Assembly: GCF_002797575.1 (NCBI RefSeq)
Contig: NZ_PGTX01000001.1
Location: 1-64,000, forward strand
DNA from: Polynucleobacter brandtiae
GTDB lineage: Bacteria; Pseudomonadota; Gammaproteobacteria; Burkholderiales; Burkholderiaceae
DNA length: 64,000 nucleotides
Direction of reading: 5' to 3'
Every line of letters starts with the position of its first letter. Position 1 is the first letter of the stretch. Position numbers and translations under genes: made by a program. Below are positions 54,367-64,000 of the stretch, piece by piece. Below the pieces are notes generated by a model. That model was not told the origin of the DNA and did not search any database. It saw only the letters and a program-made list of their open reading frames with translations.

Positions 54367-55511
54367 TTAATTTTATGCAATCTTTGCGCCGCTACTGCGC
54401 AGCATCCTTGATTCTTGCTACTGCAACCTTCGTTTTAGTTGGATGCAAAACAGTTACTTCAAACGATACGGTTGACTACAAGTCGGCTGGGGCAGTTCGC
54501 GGTCCTAATTTATCGTATCCACCAGATCTCATTACCTCTCAGGCAGATCGCCGCTATATTGTTCAAGACGGTTCTGCAACGATGTCTGAATACAATGCGG
54601 CAGTAAAAAAATCAGTCCAGACTCGCAAGAATGTCATGACCGGTATTCCCGGAATGCGGATTGCACGTGATGGTGAGCGTCGTTGGTTAGTTGTTGAGAA
54701 GCCCGCGCCTGAACTCTACCCACAGGTAAAGGATTTTTGGCAGGAAAATGGTTTTCTGTTGGTAACGGATTCACCATCAACCGGCATTATGGAGACGGAC
54801 TGGGCTGAGAATCGCGCTAAGATTTCTCAGGACTTCATTCGTTCAATCGTTGGTAGTGCATTAGATTCCATTTACGATACCGGCGAGCGCGATAAATATA
54901 AAACCCGTCTAGAAGTTAGTAAGCCTGGCGAAACAGAGATTTATATTACTCAGCGTGGCGCTATTGAAAAATGTACAACAGATTCGACGGGTGCTTGTAT
55001 TTCTACAATTTGGACGGCTCGTCCAAACGACCCAGAACTTGAAGCTGTCTTTTTGGCGCGCTTAATGGAGCGATTGGGAATGACGCAAGAGCAGGCTAAA
55101 GCTCAAGTGGCTGCTCCATTGGGTCCAAAGACACCGAAGGCTAAGTTGGTTCAAGAGGGTGTAAACACGGCTCACATTGTTATTGCTGCTAGTTTTGATC
55201 GCGCATGGCGTGACACTGGGCTAGCGCTAGATCGCTCTAACTTTACCGTGGAAGATCGCAATCGCACAAATGGTGTTTACTACGTTCGCTATGTCAATCC
55301 AAAAGATCTCGGTGATACCAAAGGATTCTTTACGAATCTCTTTAGCAGCAAAGATGACTCAAGCTTGAAAGCGAAAAAATACAGTGTGGTCGTCAAATCT
55401 ACTGGTGAAAATAGCGCTAGCGTCTACGTACAGGATGCAGATGGAAAGCCTGAAAATACCGCCGCTGGTCTACAACTACTAACGTTATTAACAGAGCAGT
55501 TGTCTAGGTAG
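54363..55511 (+). CDS. bamC: Outer-membrane assembly lipoprotein BamC
   Basis: The 382-residue lipoprotein has a signal peptide with lipobox LVGC (Cys about 28), the unstructured N-terminal segment (PNLSYPPDL), and two helix-grip domains. It is part of the Bam complex that inserts outer-membrane proteins. It is coupled to dapA by a 4-base overlap, the arrangement known in proteobacteria. Confidence 0.9.
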   Translation: MINFMQSLRRYCAASLILATATFVLVGCKTVTSNDTVDYKSAGAVRGPNLSYPPDLITSQADRRYIVQDGSATMSEYNAAVKKSVQTRKNVMTGIPGMRIARDGERRWLVVEKPAPELYPQVKDFWQENGFLLVTDSPSTGIMETDWAENRAKISQDFIRSIVGSALDSIYDTGERDKYKTRLEVSKPGETEIYITQRGAIEKCTTDSTGACISTIWTARPNDPELEAVFLARLMERLGMTQEQAKAQVAAPLGPKTPKAKLVQEGVNTAHIVIAASFDRAWRDTGLALDRSNFTVEDRNRTNGVYYVRYVNPKDLGDTKGFFTNLFSSKDDSSLKAKKYSVVVKSTGENSASVYVQDADGKPENTAAGLQLLTLLTEQLSR

Positions 55512-55540
55512 GTTCAGCGTTCTCAAAATTAGGGTAATAA

Positions 55541-55569
55541 AAAAGCCGCTTTTCAGCGGCTTTTTCTCT
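55541..55569. terminator. Bidirectional rho-independent terminator
   Basis: The stem AAAAGCCGCT / AGCGGCTTTT with tetraloop TTTC and T-run ends bamC transcription, and in the other direction serves the small lipoprotein gene on the minus strand. Confidence 0.92.
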
Positions 55570-55581
55570 TCAAAGAGAAGA

Positions 55582-55764
55582 TTACTTCTTAGCGTCAGCA
55601 GCAGGAGCAGCAGCAGGTACAGCAGGAGCAGCAGCAGGTGCATCAGCAGCAGGAGCAGCAGCAGGTGCCATTGGAGCAGCTTCAACTGGCTTAGCTTCTT
55701 CTTTCTTACCGCAAGCTGCCAAAACGATTGCTAACATTGCTACTAGGGCTAGTGATTTCTTCAT
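55582..55764 (-). CDS. Small Ala/Pro-rich lipoprotein
   Basis: The 60-residue product has a lipoprotein signal (lipobox LAAC, Cys 18) followed by a low-complexity tail of APAAAPAAD-like repeats. The repeats are visible in the DNA as GCAGCAGGAG/GGTGC units, so length may vary. AGGAAA precedes the ATG and a terminator follows. I do not recognise a function. Similar short lipoproteins with Ala-rich tails are common in betaproteobacteria. Confidence 0.72.
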   Translation of the reverse strand: MKKSLALVAMLAIVLAACGKKEEAKPVEAAPMAPAAAPAADAPAAAPAVPAAAPAADAKK

Positions 55765-55852
55765 TTGTAATTTCCTCTTTAAAAAATATTAATTACCGGT
55801 AATGGATCCATGAAATGCAAAGGGAAACCCCTTAAGTACATCCCATGATTGA

Positions 55853-57106
55853 TTATAGCCAACCTGGAGCAAAACCCTCAAATATTAACCAGCCATCCTG
55901 ATAGGCCTGATAAAGACTATTTTCAGTATTTATTGCGTCAATTTGGACCTTATTGAGAGATTTTTTTGCAGCAATGCACTGCCAGGCTTTTTGGGTTGCC
56001 AGCGTTTGCTTGCCAGTCATTTCCTCGCCATTGCAAAAAACACATTTTTTGAGTGTCAGCAGTCGTGTTTGGGGGTGGGGCACTAATACGAATTTGGATA
56101 GTGCGACTGAAAATTGAGCGGGGGTCAGATTGGACGACGAGCCATCAAAAATGGCCTGAGGTTTTGGTTCGCTTAAGTAGGCAGTGATTCCGGGTAGGAA
56201 TGTATCAATCTGATCTAACCGTAACTCTTTAAGTTTGCGCCCGAGTTGCTCTGTCATTTCATGGGGAAGCTCCTGGGCTTTATTGCTTGCCGCTTGTTTT
56301 GGATCGGCAAAGTGTTTAGCTAGCCCAGGGATCTCTTCGAGTGACTCCGCAAGACGCCACAAGCCCTCTTGTAAGAGCTCTTTATAACTTGGTGAGCGGA
56401 ACCCCACCGACCAGGTTTGACATCCTGCGTCTAACGCGATGCCATCGTGGGCAACTTGAGGCGGAAGATACAGCATGTCTCCCGGCTCTAAATCCCATTC
56501 TTGCTGAGCCTGAAAGTTTTGTAATATTTTAAGGGGCATTTTTGGCTTGAGGCTCAAGTCAGATTGATCTGAGATGCGCCAGCGCCTTCGTCCAGACATT
56601 TGAATTAAAAATACATCGTAAGAGTCGAAGTGTGGGCCAACGCCACCGCCTATGCTGGCAAGACTAATCATGAGATCGTCTAAACGGGCATCTGGGATAA
56701 ATCGAAACCATGACAAGACTGTTGCAGCGGCAGGATGCTGTGCCTCCATGCCCTGAAGTAGGAGGGTCCAGTGACGCGCCTTCGAAGTGGGGATATCTTT
56801 TTTCTTAAATGGGCCCTCAATAAAGCGCCAGGGTTTAGCTTGGATTAGCCTGGATTGGACGGCATCATCGCCCGCCAATTTAATGAGTGTCTCAGCTGAA
56901 ATGGGGCTTTGCAGCGGATTACCAGCTATGTTGGCTAGCTTGAAAGCGGGGATGGCGCCACGAACCAGCAAGGGCTTTTTATGCCAGTGGGTTTTCATGA
57001 ACTGTACTGGGCTCATATTGCCCAATAAAGCCCAGGGCAGCTCTAGCGGAAGGGTTTGTGGTGCCTGAGGCGGCTGATAGGGATTGCTCAAGTAAAATGC
57101 AGTCAT
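55853..57106 (-). CDS. JmjC/cupin-fold ribosomal oxygenase (RoxA/YcfD-like)
   Basis: The 417-residue protein has the 2-oxoglutarate/Fe(II) oxygenase triad H159, D161 and H220 (GPHFDSYDVF and PPQVAHDGIAL) in a JmjC-type cupin fold. YcfD in E. coli hydroxylates an Arg of ribosomal protein L16. The N-terminal MSPVQFMKTHWHKKPLLVRGAIP segment is typical of this family. It is divergent from the SlyD-like gene. Confidence 0.85.
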   Translation of the reverse strand: MTAFYLSNPYQPPQAPQTLPLELPWALLGNMSPVQFMKTHWHKKPLLVRGAIPAFKLANIAGNPLQSPISAETLIKLAGDDAVQSRLIQAKPWRFIEGPFKKKDIPTSKARHWTLLLQGMEAQHPAAATVLSWFRFIPDARLDDLMISLASIGGGVGPHFDSYDVFLIQMSGRRRWRISDQSDLSLKPKMPLKILQNFQAQQEWDLEPGDMLYLPPQVAHDGIALDAGCQTWSVGFRSPSYKELLQEGLWRLAESLEEIPGLAKHFADPKQAASNKAQELPHEMTEQLGRKLKELRLDQIDTFLPGITAYLSEPKPQAIFDGSSSNLTPAQFSVALSKFVLVPHPQTRLLTLKKCVFCNGEEMTGKQTLATQKAWQCIAAKKSLNKVQIDAINTENSLYQAYQDGWLIFEGFAPGWL

Positions 57107-57132
57107 AAATGTAAAAAGCTATCTAAAACACT

Positions 57133-57792
57133 ATGTTGAATGAATTGCGCATGAAGATCGAAAAAAACACTGTTGTATCTCTACGTTATAAATTAACGGA
57201 TGCCCAGAATAATGTTATCGAGGAGCCGGACTCCCCGATGGTATACCTGCACGGCGGTTACGAGGGTACTTTTCCGAAGATTGAGTCCTTGTTGGATGGT
57301 CAGGATATTGGATATGAAGCCAGTATTCAGTTGGAGCCTAGTGAAGCCTTTGGTGAATACGACCCTGAATTACTCAAGATTGAACCCCGCGGCCGCTTCC
57401 CTGAGCCACTCGAGGTGGGCATGCAATTTGAGGGCGTTCCCGACGCTCAAGAGGGGGATGCGGACGAAGACGGGGAGAGGCAAGAGAGCACTCTGGATGA
57501 TGATGCCTTGATTTACACCGTAACGGATGTTGCTGATAGCCAAGTGATTTTGGATGGCAACCATCCACTCGCAGGCATGGCCTTACGCTTCTGGGTGCAG
57601 GTAGAAGATATCCGTGCGGCAACAGAAGAAGAGATTGAAAATCGCTATCCCGAAAGTGGCCAGGGGTTTGCGTTTGGTATGCCTCATCTCGATGATGATG
57701 ATGATGGTGATGGTGACGAGGGTGATGAAGTTGGTGGAGATAGCTGTGCTCATCAAACGCATTTAGGTGGCGCTAACCCAACATTGCATTGA
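57133..57792 (+). CDS. SlyD-like FKBP-type peptidyl-prolyl isomerase
   Basis: The 219-residue protein has the FKBP/SlyD fold: the VVSLRYKLTDAQNNVIE strand, YLHGGYEGTFPKIESLLDGQDIG, and EAFGEYDPELL, with the inserted chaperone flap interrupted by an acidic insert (about 102-122, EGDADEDGERQ). The C-terminus is a low-complexity Asp/Gly stretch (DDDDDGDGDEGDE) and a possible metal-binding tail with Cys and His (DSCAHQTH). The start may be the ATG at 57133 or at 57151. Confidence 0.85.
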   Translation: MLNELRMKIEKNTVVSLRYKLTDAQNNVIEEPDSPMVYLHGGYEGTFPKIESLLDGQDIGYEASIQLEPSEAFGEYDPELLKIEPRGRFPEPLEVGMQFEGVPDAQEGDADEDGERQESTLDDDALIYTVTDVADSQVILDGNHPLAGMALRFWVQVEDIRAATEEEIENRYPESGQGFAFGMPHLDDDDDGDGDEGDEVGGDSCAHQTHLGGANPTLH

Positions 57793-57866
57793 ATTGGTCT
57801 GTAGAGCTAACTATAGATCGATTTCTTTATTCCTTGATTATTTTTTGTAATCCCTAGTAATTCTCA

Positions 57867-58631
57867 TCATTCCTTAAGCCATTCCTTCAAGGCGCCCAGA
57901 TCACGTTGGGTGTCGCTGGTAACCCCTATATTTTGTGGTGTATTGCTTAATCTAGCCAACGCTTTTTCAAGTGCTACGATCTTTGCCTCTTGCTCGAGGG
58001 TGGCATCAATCAAACCTTTCAGAGCCATCGATACTGGGTCATCTACATTGGGCGTCACACCATAAGCAGAGAAATATTCTTTTGCCTTGCTATCAGCGCT
58101 GGCAATCTGCGGTAAATCTGGGTGCAAGACACGGGCTGGTATTCCAACAGCAGTAGCCCCAGCAGGGATTTCTTTGAGCACGACTGCATTGGATCCAACC
58201 CTGGCACCATCGCCGACAGTAAATCCACCTAATACTTTTGCACCAGCGCTGATCACAACACCTTTGCCTAATGTGGGGTGACGTTTGACGCCTTTGTAAA
58301 GGGAGGTTCCGCCCAGCGTAACGCCCTGATAGATGGTGCAGTCATCACCGATTTCAGTGGTTTCACCAATGACGATACCTAAGCCATGATCTAAAAAAAC
58401 GCGACGACCGATGATCGCACCTGGATGAATTTCAATGCCTGTAATAAAGCGGGCCAGCATTGACAGTAAACGAGCAATCCATTTAAGACCGGCATTCCAA
58501 AGGGCATGTGAAATCCGGTGAATCCAAACAGCATGTAAACCTGGGTAGCAGGTAATGACCTCAAGACGATTGCGGGCCGCAGGATCACGAACAATGATGG
58601 AGTCGACTTGGTCGAAAAGTGAATTAAACAT
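57867..58631 (-). CDS. cysE: Serine O-acetyltransferase
   Basis: The 254-residue left-handed beta-helix acetyltransferase has an N-terminal helical part and hexapeptide repeats from about 65 ([40 protein letters not shown]). It makes O-acetylserine for cysteine synthesis, linking to the sulfite reductase cluster at 11-14 kb. It lies 24 bases after trmJ in a minus-strand pair. Confidence 0.94.
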   Translation of the reverse strand: MFNSLFDQVDSIIVRDPAARNRLEVITCYPGLHAVWIHRISHALWNAGLKWIARLLSMLARFITGIEIHPGAIIGRRVFLDHGLGIVIGETTEIGDDCTIYQGVTLGGTSLYKGVKRHPTLGKGVVISAGAKVLGGFTVGDGARVGSNAVVLKEIPAGATAVGIPARVLHPDLPQIASADSKAKEYFSAYGVTPNVDDPVSMALKGLIDATLEQEAKIVALEKALARLSNTPQNIGVTSDTQRDLGALKEWLKE

Positions 58632-58655
58632 ATACCCAATTTTAACGGCAAACGT

Positions 58656-59405
58656 CTAGGCAGATTTCTTAAGGAGCATTTGCTTGGCAATACCGCGTAG
58701 TAGGTCAATCTCTTCCTTATGAAGACGACTTCTAGCGAATAGGGCTTGCAGGCGTGGCATGAGCTTTTTAGGGTTGGCAGGGTCAAGATAGCCAATGGAC
58801 TCAAGACCCTCTTTCAGGTGATCTAGCATCGCAGCTACAGCTGCAGGGTCTGCATAACCCTTTAAATCTACGCTGATATCGCTTTCAGTGAGTTTATTGC
58901 CCAAGGTCTCCCTTAGGGTGTAGGCGCAGACCATGACCGCTTGAGCGAGATTTAAAGAGGGGTAGAGCGGATTGGCATCTAGCCAAACTCTGTGCGTGCA
59001 CAGCGATAAATGCTGGTTGTCTAGCCCAGTCCGCTCTGGGCCAAATAGTAAGGCTACCTTTTGCCCACCCTGAATTGCGGCCCCGACCAACAGGCGTGCT
59101 GCATTCCAGTCTAGGGCGGGCGGACCAAATTCACGATCACGGCTAGTAAGCCCCAATACTAGGGAGCATTCTTGAACACTGGATTCCAGTGATAGAGATT
59201 CTTGACAGGCCCCTAAAACATCGCCTGCACCACTGGCAAGCGCAATTGCTTCTGCTTGATGGGCAACACCCGGTATCTTGGGGTCAACTAGACGTAGATC
59301 ACCAAATCCCATTGTTTTTAATGCACGCGCTGCTGAACCCACATTTCCGGGATGACTAGTCTGGACAAGGACCCAGCGTAAGAGTTGAGCTTGGTTTGCA
59401 TTCAT
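58656..59405 (-). CDS. trmJ: tRNA/rRNA methyltransferase of the SpoU/TrmJ family
   Basis: The 249-residue SPOUT methyltransferase has motif 1 TSHPGNVGSAARALKTMGF near 17-35, the VALLFGPERTGLDNQHL block and YPSLNLAQAVMVCAY with the trefoil knot. TrmJ 2'-O-methylates position 32 of tRNAs. The C-terminal helical part is typical of the TrmJ subfamily. Family firm, substrate by analogy. Confidence 0.9.
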   Translation of the reverse strand: MNANQAQLLRWVLVQTSHPGNVGSAARALKTMGFGDLRLVDPKIPGVAHQAEAIALASGAGDVLGACQESLSLESSVQECSLVLGLTSRDREFGPPALDWNAARLLVGAAIQGGQKVALLFGPERTGLDNQHLSLCTHRVWLDANPLYPSLNLAQAVMVCAYTLRETLGNKLTESDISVDLKGYADPAAVAAMLDHLKEGLESIGYLDPANPKKLMPRLQALFARSRLHKEEIDLLRGIAKQMLLKKSA

Positions 59406-59534
59406 AGAGGGCGAGCTTATCGTATTTAGTGAGGACTTGGGAGACGATCGTTTAGAATCAGGGTGTTAGCTCCATATTGTCACGCAGTTCGCAATCTGGT
59501 GAGCTTGTTCTTATTTAATTTGTCCATCAAAACT

Positions 59535-60323
59535 ATGCATCCCATGTTAAATGTGGCCGTTAAGGCTGCCCGTCGTGCCGGAACCGTGATTAATAGAGCT
59601 TCTCTTAATTTAGAGCGCCTTCAGGTTGACCGTAAACAACATAATGATTTCGTAACTGAGGTGGACAGACAGGCTGAAGCAGCCATCATCGAGACGTTGA
59701 GCGAAGCTTATCCTACGCACGGATTTTTAGCAGAAGAGACGGGCGCTCAAAACATTGAGGCGGAGAATGTTTGGATTATTGATCCGCTAGATGGCACCAC
59801 CAACTTCATTCATGGCTTTCCGCAGTATGCAGTGTCCATTGCACTGTCCGTTAATGGCGTAACTCAACAGGCAGTTGTTTACGATCCAACCCGTGATGAG
59901 TTGTTTACAGCCACTCGTGGTGCTGGCGCCTACTTAGATCGTCGGCGTTTACGTGTAGCCACTCAAGACCGTTTATTTAATTGCTTGCTTGGCACAGGCT
60001 TCCCCTATCGTGAAGATCAAGACTTAGAGAAATATTTAGAGATCTTCGCCGATATGTCGCGCCAGTGTGCTGGCTTACGCCGCCCTGGTGCAGCATCTTT
60101 GGACTTAGCCTATGTTGCGGCTGGTCGCTACGATGGATTTTTTGAGAGTGATCTTAAGCCATGGGATATGGCGGCGGGCGCGCTGTTGCTCACGGAAGCT
60201 GGCGGATTGATTGGCAACTACCGCGGCGAAGAGGGGTTCTTGCAAAGCGGCGAAGTGATGTGCGCTAATCCGCGTATTTTTGCTCAGATGGTGCAATGCC
60301 TATCCAAATACTCTAATTGCTAG
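59535..60323 (+). CDS. suhB: Inositol monophosphatase family protein (SuhB)
   Basis: The 262-residue protein has the Mg-binding motif [17 protein letters not shown], an EETGA motif, and the C-terminal [17 protein letters not shown] motif. I start at the ATG at 59535 ([16 protein letters not shown]), the normal family N-terminus. The frame runs 24 codons further upstream without support. SuhB in bacteria is also part of the ribosomal RNA antitermination complex. Confidence 0.94.
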   Translation: MHPMLNVAVKAARRAGTVINRASLNLERLQVDRKQHNDFVTEVDRQAEAAIIETLSEAYPTHGFLAEETGAQNIEAENVWIIDPLDGTTNFIHGFPQYAVSIALSVNGVTQQAVVYDPTRDELFTATRGAGAYLDRRRLRVATQDRLFNCLLGTGFPYREDQDLEKYLEIFADMSRQCAGLRRPGAASLDLAYVAAGRYDGFFESDLKPWDMAAGALLLTEAGGLIGNYRGEEGFLQSGEVMCANPRIFAQMVQCLSKYSNC

Positions 60324-60347
60324 AGATTCATTAGACCCTAAACTAGA

Positions 60348-61136
60348 TTAGGCTTTGACAAGGCTCACGTAGCGCAAACCTGCCTTGTCAATCTGCAGAG
60401 CACTTGCTCTAGGGAGCGTACTTTCTGGGTGATCTAGATCCCAATCCGATAATACCCAACGTTGCCACGTTTGGGCATCTAGGTTTTCTTGATGATGCGC
60501 AGGTAAGTGGGTATGGCCATGTATCAACCGGTCTGTATTTTGGTCTCTCAAAACCGCAGCGCAGGCCGCGAGCGTTACATTAGTTTTCATTCGCGCAAAC
60601 TCTGAAGACTGTTGAGCGCTACGTTGGTACTGTATGCCGCTATTACTGCGTAAGTGATTGGCGATTGAGCGACGCCAATTCAGTGGCATTGCTAAAAATA
60701 ACTTCTGAACCCATGGCTTACGAACCCAGGTTCTAAATACTTGATAGCCTACATCCGCAGTGCACAGAGAGTCCCCATGACACAAAACGTAGTCATGTCC
60801 AGCAATCTTTACCTTGCTAGGGTCTGATAGTAGAGTCAAACCCGTTCTACTGAGAAATTGCTTACCAATCAAAAAGTCACGGTTGCCGTGGAGGTAATAC
60901 GTTTTCACTTTAGTCGAAAGCGTTGCGAGCGCACGCTGCACCTCTAATTGAAACGGAGAGTGCAACGCTGCATCATCGCCAACCCAATACTCAAATAAAT
61001 CACCCATAATAAACACCGCCTCTACTTTTGGCGCCTCTTTTTCACAAAAGTCGAAAAAGCGTTGCGCCGTTAAAGGCATCGATGGAGTGAGGTGTAGATC
61101 AGAGATGAGCAGAGCGCTCGCGTATTGCGCGATCAT
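60348..61136 (-). CDS. lpxH: UDP-2,3-diacylglucosamine diphosphatase
   Basis: The 262-residue calcineurin-type phosphatase has the metal-site blocks [38 protein letters not shown] and GHTHLPAHH. It hydrolyses UDP-2,3-diacylglucosamine in lipid A synthesis at the inner membrane. The start overlaps the ppiB stop by ATGA (61133-61136), so it is coupled. Confidence 0.95.
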   Translation of the reverse strand: MIAQYASALLISDLHLTPSMPLTAQRFFDFCEKEAPKVEAVFIMGDLFEYWVGDDAALHSPFQLEVQRALATLSTKVKTYYLHGNRDFLIGKQFLSRTGLTLLSDPSKVKIAGHDYVLCHGDSLCTADVGYQVFRTWVRKPWVQKLFLAMPLNWRRSIANHLRSNSGIQYQRSAQQSSEFARMKTNVTLAACAAVLRDQNTDRLIHGHTHLPAHHQENLDAQTWQRWVLSDWDLDHPESTLPRASALQIDKAGLRYVSLVKA

Positions 61137-61636
61137 TCTTCGAGAACAGTTGCCTTCTCAATCAGTACATCTTCCGCTGGAACATCCTGATGAAAACCAG
61201 AGCTAGCAGTTTTTACTTTGCGGATCTTATCAACGATGTCCAAGCCATCAGTTACTTTGCCAAAAACAGCATAGCCCCAACCCTGGGCATTTGGTGCCGT
61301 ATGGTTTAGAAAGTCATTGTCATTGACGTTAATAAAGAACTGAGCTGTTGCTGAATGCGGGTCGCTAGTACGTGCCATTGCTACTGTACCGCGCTCATTT
61401 TTGAGGCCATTGTTAGCCTCATTTTCAATAGAGGCGCCAGAAGATTTTTCTTTCATACCTGGGCTCATACCGCCACCCTGAATCATAAAATTATCAATAA
61501 CGCGATGGAAGATAGTCCCATCATAGTGGCCACTTTTAACGTACTGTAAAAAATTAGCAACACTTTTAGGTGCTTTGACAGCATCTAAAGTAAGGGTGAT
61601 ATCACCATGATTGGTTTTGAGTAAGACTTTAGCCAT
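61133..61636 (-). CDS. ppiB: Cyclophilin-type peptidyl-prolyl isomerase
   Basis: The product is 167 residues from the ATG at 61636 ([17 protein letters not shown]). Cyclophilin blocks [40 protein letters not shown] and [19 protein letters not shown] are intact. I chose this start because it gives the normal family N-terminus; the 25-residue longer form starting at 61711 ([10 protein letters not shown]...) is hydrophobic-poor and without family support. It lies between the TPR lipoprotein gene and lpxH on the same strand. Confidence 0.94.
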   Translation of the reverse strand: MAKVLLKTNHGDITLTLDAVKAPKSVANFLQYVKSGHYDGTIFHRVIDNFMIQGGGMSPGMKEKSSGASIENEANNGLKNERGTVAMARTSDPHSATAQFFINVNDNDFLNHTAPNAQGWGYAVFGKVTDGLDIVDKIRKVKTASSGFHQDVPAEDVLIEKATVLEE

Positions 61637-61714
61637 GATTGAATTTACTTTCTGATTGGTTGGGAGTTGGTGAGTAGTTAGCAGTAAGTGCTGTATGGAG
61701 TTTAGTTTCAATAT

Positions 61715-62593
61715 TTATTTTGCAATAGGGGCAATATTCGTTTGCACAGGCTTCTTAGGAGGCTTGAGAATTTCCAATAGGGCTTTTGCTTTGTTGCTGT
61801 ATTGGCGTTGATTAATTGGCGCGTCTTTTGCAGCATTGTCATATGCCTGTGCACCAAGGCGTATGTACACCTCACCTAAATTTGCAGACGCAATTACATA
61901 GCTGGGCCTTAATTTGAGGGCAAGCTCTAAATAGTCTCGTGCCTCAATCCAATTCTTTTGATTTGCGGCCAAAGCCGCTAAATTGTTGTAAGGCTCTGGT
62001 AATTCAGGAAATTGCTGAGTAATTTCAATTAATGTTTTTTTCGCTGGTTCCCACTGCTGCATTTCAATTTGCATGCGGGCTTTTACATAGCGTAACTGCA
62101 CATTACCAGGAGTCTTTTTAAGGCGTTGATTGATGAGCTCTATAGCCTCAGGGTATTGCTTGGCTTTGACTAGCCTTTCAATGTCTGCTGGAACGCCATT
62201 CTTGGTCACTGGATCAGGTTCTATGATCAAAAAGGACAAAAAGGGGACGCCAATAGAGTCCGAAAGCTCGGAGTTGAATGGGTCATACCCAGAGCTATTT
62301 GACGTCATTCTGGGCGGGTCATTCGGTCCATATGAGCCAATATAGGGAGCTGGGCGCTCCACTTGTGCCCCAGCAGTGCTGGAAGTATTGGCTGCAGAAG
62401 TTGCAGAAGCCACATTCATACTATTGAGCGCCTTAATTTCCGCATCCGCCAGCTGCTGGCCTGGAGTACTGCAAGCACCAAGTAGAAAAGTCAGCATGGC
62501 GTAGCTTAAGACCCTCAATAGGGTGGTACGGCTAGTTAGAGTCTTAGCAAGGGGGTTGGCTGGCATAGGAGATGGGGTAAGAAACGGACTCAT
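61715..62593 (-). CDS. TPR-repeat lipoprotein
   Basis: The 292-residue exported lipoprotein has lipobox LGAC (Cys about 41), a Ser/Thr/Ala-rich linker, and tetratricopeptide repeats at about 135-240 (AIELINQRLKKTPGNVQLRYVKARMQIE, WEPAKKTLIEITQQFPELPEPYNNLAAL, YLELALKLRPSYVIASANLGEVYIRLG). It is probably a periplasmic scaffold. The start may be any of several Met codons before the signal region (the one at residue 10 is plausible). Divergent from cysS, 60 bases apart. Confidence 0.85.
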   Translation of the reverse strand: MSPFLTPSPMPANPLAKTLTSRTTLLRVLSYAMLTFLLGACSTPGQQLADAEIKALNSMNVASATSAANTSSTAGAQVERPAPYIGSYGPNDPPRMTSNSSGYDPFNSELSDSIGVPFLSFLIIEPDPVTKNGVPADIERLVKAKQYPEAIELINQRLKKTPGNVQLRYVKARMQIEMQQWEPAKKTLIEITQQFPELPEPYNNLAALAANQKNWIEARDYLELALKLRPSYVIASANLGEVYIRLGAQAYDNAAKDAPINQRQYSNKAKALLEILKPPKKPVQTNIAPIAK

Positions 62594-62653
62594 TAGATAT
62601 ACTCAGCGCTCAGTCTAACAAATTAGCAACACTTGCCCCTTTAAAGCCCCCCT

Positions 62654-64000
62654 ATGCTGCAAATCTATAACACTCTGAGTCGTTCAAAACAGGTCTTTAA
62701 GCCTATCGAGCCTGGCAAGGTCAAGATTTACGTCTGTGGCATGACGGTTTATGACTTTTGTCACATAGGTCACGCCCGGGTGATGATCGTATTTGATATG
62801 GTGGTACGGTGGCTTAGGGCTACCGGCTTTGAGGTAACGTATGTTCGCAACATTACGGATATAGACGATAAGATCATTAAGCGGGCAATTGAAAATGGGG
62901 AGCCCATTGCCGCCCTAACGCAGCGTTTTATTGATGCCATGCATGCCGATTCAGATGCGTTAGGCCTCATCTACCCCGATGAGGAGCCTCGGGCTACTGA
63001 CTTTATTGCGCAAATGCAGGGCATGATTGGCAAGCTCATCGAAAAAGAGCTGGCCTACCAAGCGGAGGATGGCGATGTGAACTTTGCCGTGCGTTTATTT
63101 CCAGAATATGGTCGTCTGTCTGGTAAATCGATTGATGAGTTAAATGCCGGTGAGCGGGTTGCGGTTGGTGGTGTCAAAAGAGACCCGCTGGACTTTGTTC
63201 TTTGGAAAAGTGCCAAGCCAGAAGAGCCAGCAGATACGCGCTGGAATTCTCCTTGGGGTGAGGGTCGCCCGGGCTGGCATATTGAGTGTTCTGCGATGTC
63301 ATGTGACTTGCTTGGTAAGCATTTTGATATTCATGGCGGTGGCGCTGATTTACAGTTCCCTCATCACGAAAATGAAATTGCGCAAAGCGAAGGTGCCCTA
63401 TATGGTCAACAACATACTGCTGCGGACCAGCCCTTTGTAAATTACTGGATGCACAACGGCCACATCCGAGTCAATGAAGAAAAGATGTCCAAATCATTGG
63501 GTAATTTTTTCTTAATTCGGGATGTTTTAACGCGCTTTGATCCAGAGGTACTCCGCTTTTTTATATTGCGCGCCCATTATCGCAGCCCTATTAACTATAG
63601 CGATGTACAGTTAGAAGAAGCGCGTGCCGGCTTAGTTCGCTTGTATACCGCTTTGCTACAAGCTTCACCAGCTCAGGTTATCCTTTTGGATCCTAACTCT
63701 GCCTTAGTAAAACGTTTTTCTAGTGCGATGAATGATGACTTCAATACTTCTGAAGCCATTGCAGCCTTGTTTGACCTTGCTACTGAAGTGAATCGTGCAG
63801 AGGGTGCGGAAAAAATTCAACTAGCAAGTACCTTAAAAACATTAGCAGCGACCTTAAATTTTCTTCAGCGAGACCCAACATCGTTTTTACAATCTACCGT
63901 TCCCAGCCACGAGAGTGGCCTAACAAATGAATTGATTGAAGAGCAGATTGCAGCACGGTTAGCGGCTAAGCAAGCGAAAGATTTTTCGAAGTCAGACCTC
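62654..64000 (+). CDS. cysS: Cysteinyl-tRNA synthetase, 5' part (runs off the window)
   Basis: 449 codons are visible from the ATG at 62654 to the window edge, open throughout. The enzyme has the zinc-site Cys and His ([17 protein letters not shown] near 26-42, HIGH motif), the GWHIECSAM motif with the second zinc Cys, the [11 protein letters not shown] zinc region, and the KMSKSLGN loop. It charges tRNA-Cys. The last part of the anticodon-binding region lies outside the window. Confidence 0.96.
   Translation, partial: MLQIYNTLSRSKQVFKPIEPGKVKIYVCGMTVYDFCHIGHARVMIVFDMVVRWLRATGFEVTYVRNITDIDDKIIKRAIENGEPIAALTQRFIDAMHADSDALGLIYPDEEPRATDFIAQMQGMIGKLIEKELAYQAEDGDVNFAVRLFPEYGRLSGKSIDELNAGERVAVGGVKRDPLDFVLWKSAKPEEPADTRWNSPWGEGRPGWHIECSAMSCDLLGKHFDIHGGGADLQFPHHENEIAQSEGALYGQQHTAADQPFVNYWMHNGHIRVNEEKMSKSLGNFFLIRDVLTRFDPEVLRFFILRAHYRSPINYSDVQLEEARAGLVRLYTALLQASPAQVILLDPNSALVKRFSSAMNDDFNTSEAIAALFDLATEVNRAEGAEKIQLASTLKTLAATLNFLQRDPTSFLQSTVPSHESGLTNELIEEQIAARLAAKQAKDFSKSDL

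Noticed and set aside
55488-55685. Leu-rich minus-strand frame near the small lipoprotein gene
   Set aside because: It is a frame-shifted reading of the Ala/Pro repeats, crosses the terminator hairpin, and has no ribosome site.

Overview
The window looks like a chromosome segment of a freshwater betaproteobacterium of the Burkholderiaceae, most likely Polynucleobacter. The evidence is the moderate GC content, the Burkholderiales-style gene order (thrS-infC-rpmI-rplT-pheST-ihfA-merR, odhA-odhB-lpdA, a cysI/DUF934/cobA sulfur cluster), the family-level sequence of the proteins, and an apparent sucA RNA element before odhA. The assignment is by recognition, not by a database search.

Positions 1-3100 are mobile-element debris: two truncated IS3-type transposases, a tyrosine recombinase, a complete-looking IS30-family element, and the tail of an unrecognised gene cut off by that element. 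Positions 3.2-11 kb are accessory: a DM13 protein, a MAPEG protein, a divergent tungstate/molybdate sensing and binding cluster (regulator, two periplasmic binding proteins, molbindin, and a decayed third binding-protein copy, with no permease or ATPase), a DapB-like reductase, a TctC/Bug remnant, and an arsenic locus whose arsenate reductase has lost its catalytic cysteine and runs in frame into an arsenical-type aquaglyceroporin. A Dps protein follows.

Positions 11-32 kb mix assimilatory and housekeeping genes: sulfite/nitrite reductase with siroheme genes, a glutamate/aspartate ABC transporter, lipoproteins, a fluoroacetate-dehalogenase-like hydrolase, PPK2, a histone H1-like protein, WrbA, YihY, chorismate synthase, an MFS transporter, ETF-quinone oxidoreductase, a two-subunit 3-oxoacid CoA-transferase, and an unusual single-ORF fusion of a CDF metal exporter with an alpha/beta hydrolase.

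From 32 kb on the window is mostly conserved core: relA, tRNA-Val, the translation operon thrS to ihfA/merR (infC appears to use a non-AUG start and several leaders are structured), tRNA-Pro, a thioesterase, an H-NS protein, an HTH/receiver-like regulator, the 2-oxoglutarate dehydrogenase operon with zapE, a PHP phosphoesterase, trpS, a methyltransferase, dapA-bamC, an L16-hydroxylase-like cupin, a SlyD-like isomerase, cysE, trmJ, suhB, lpxH, ppiB, a TPR lipoprotein, and the 5' part of cysS, which runs off the window. No CRISPR array and no rRNA gene was seen.
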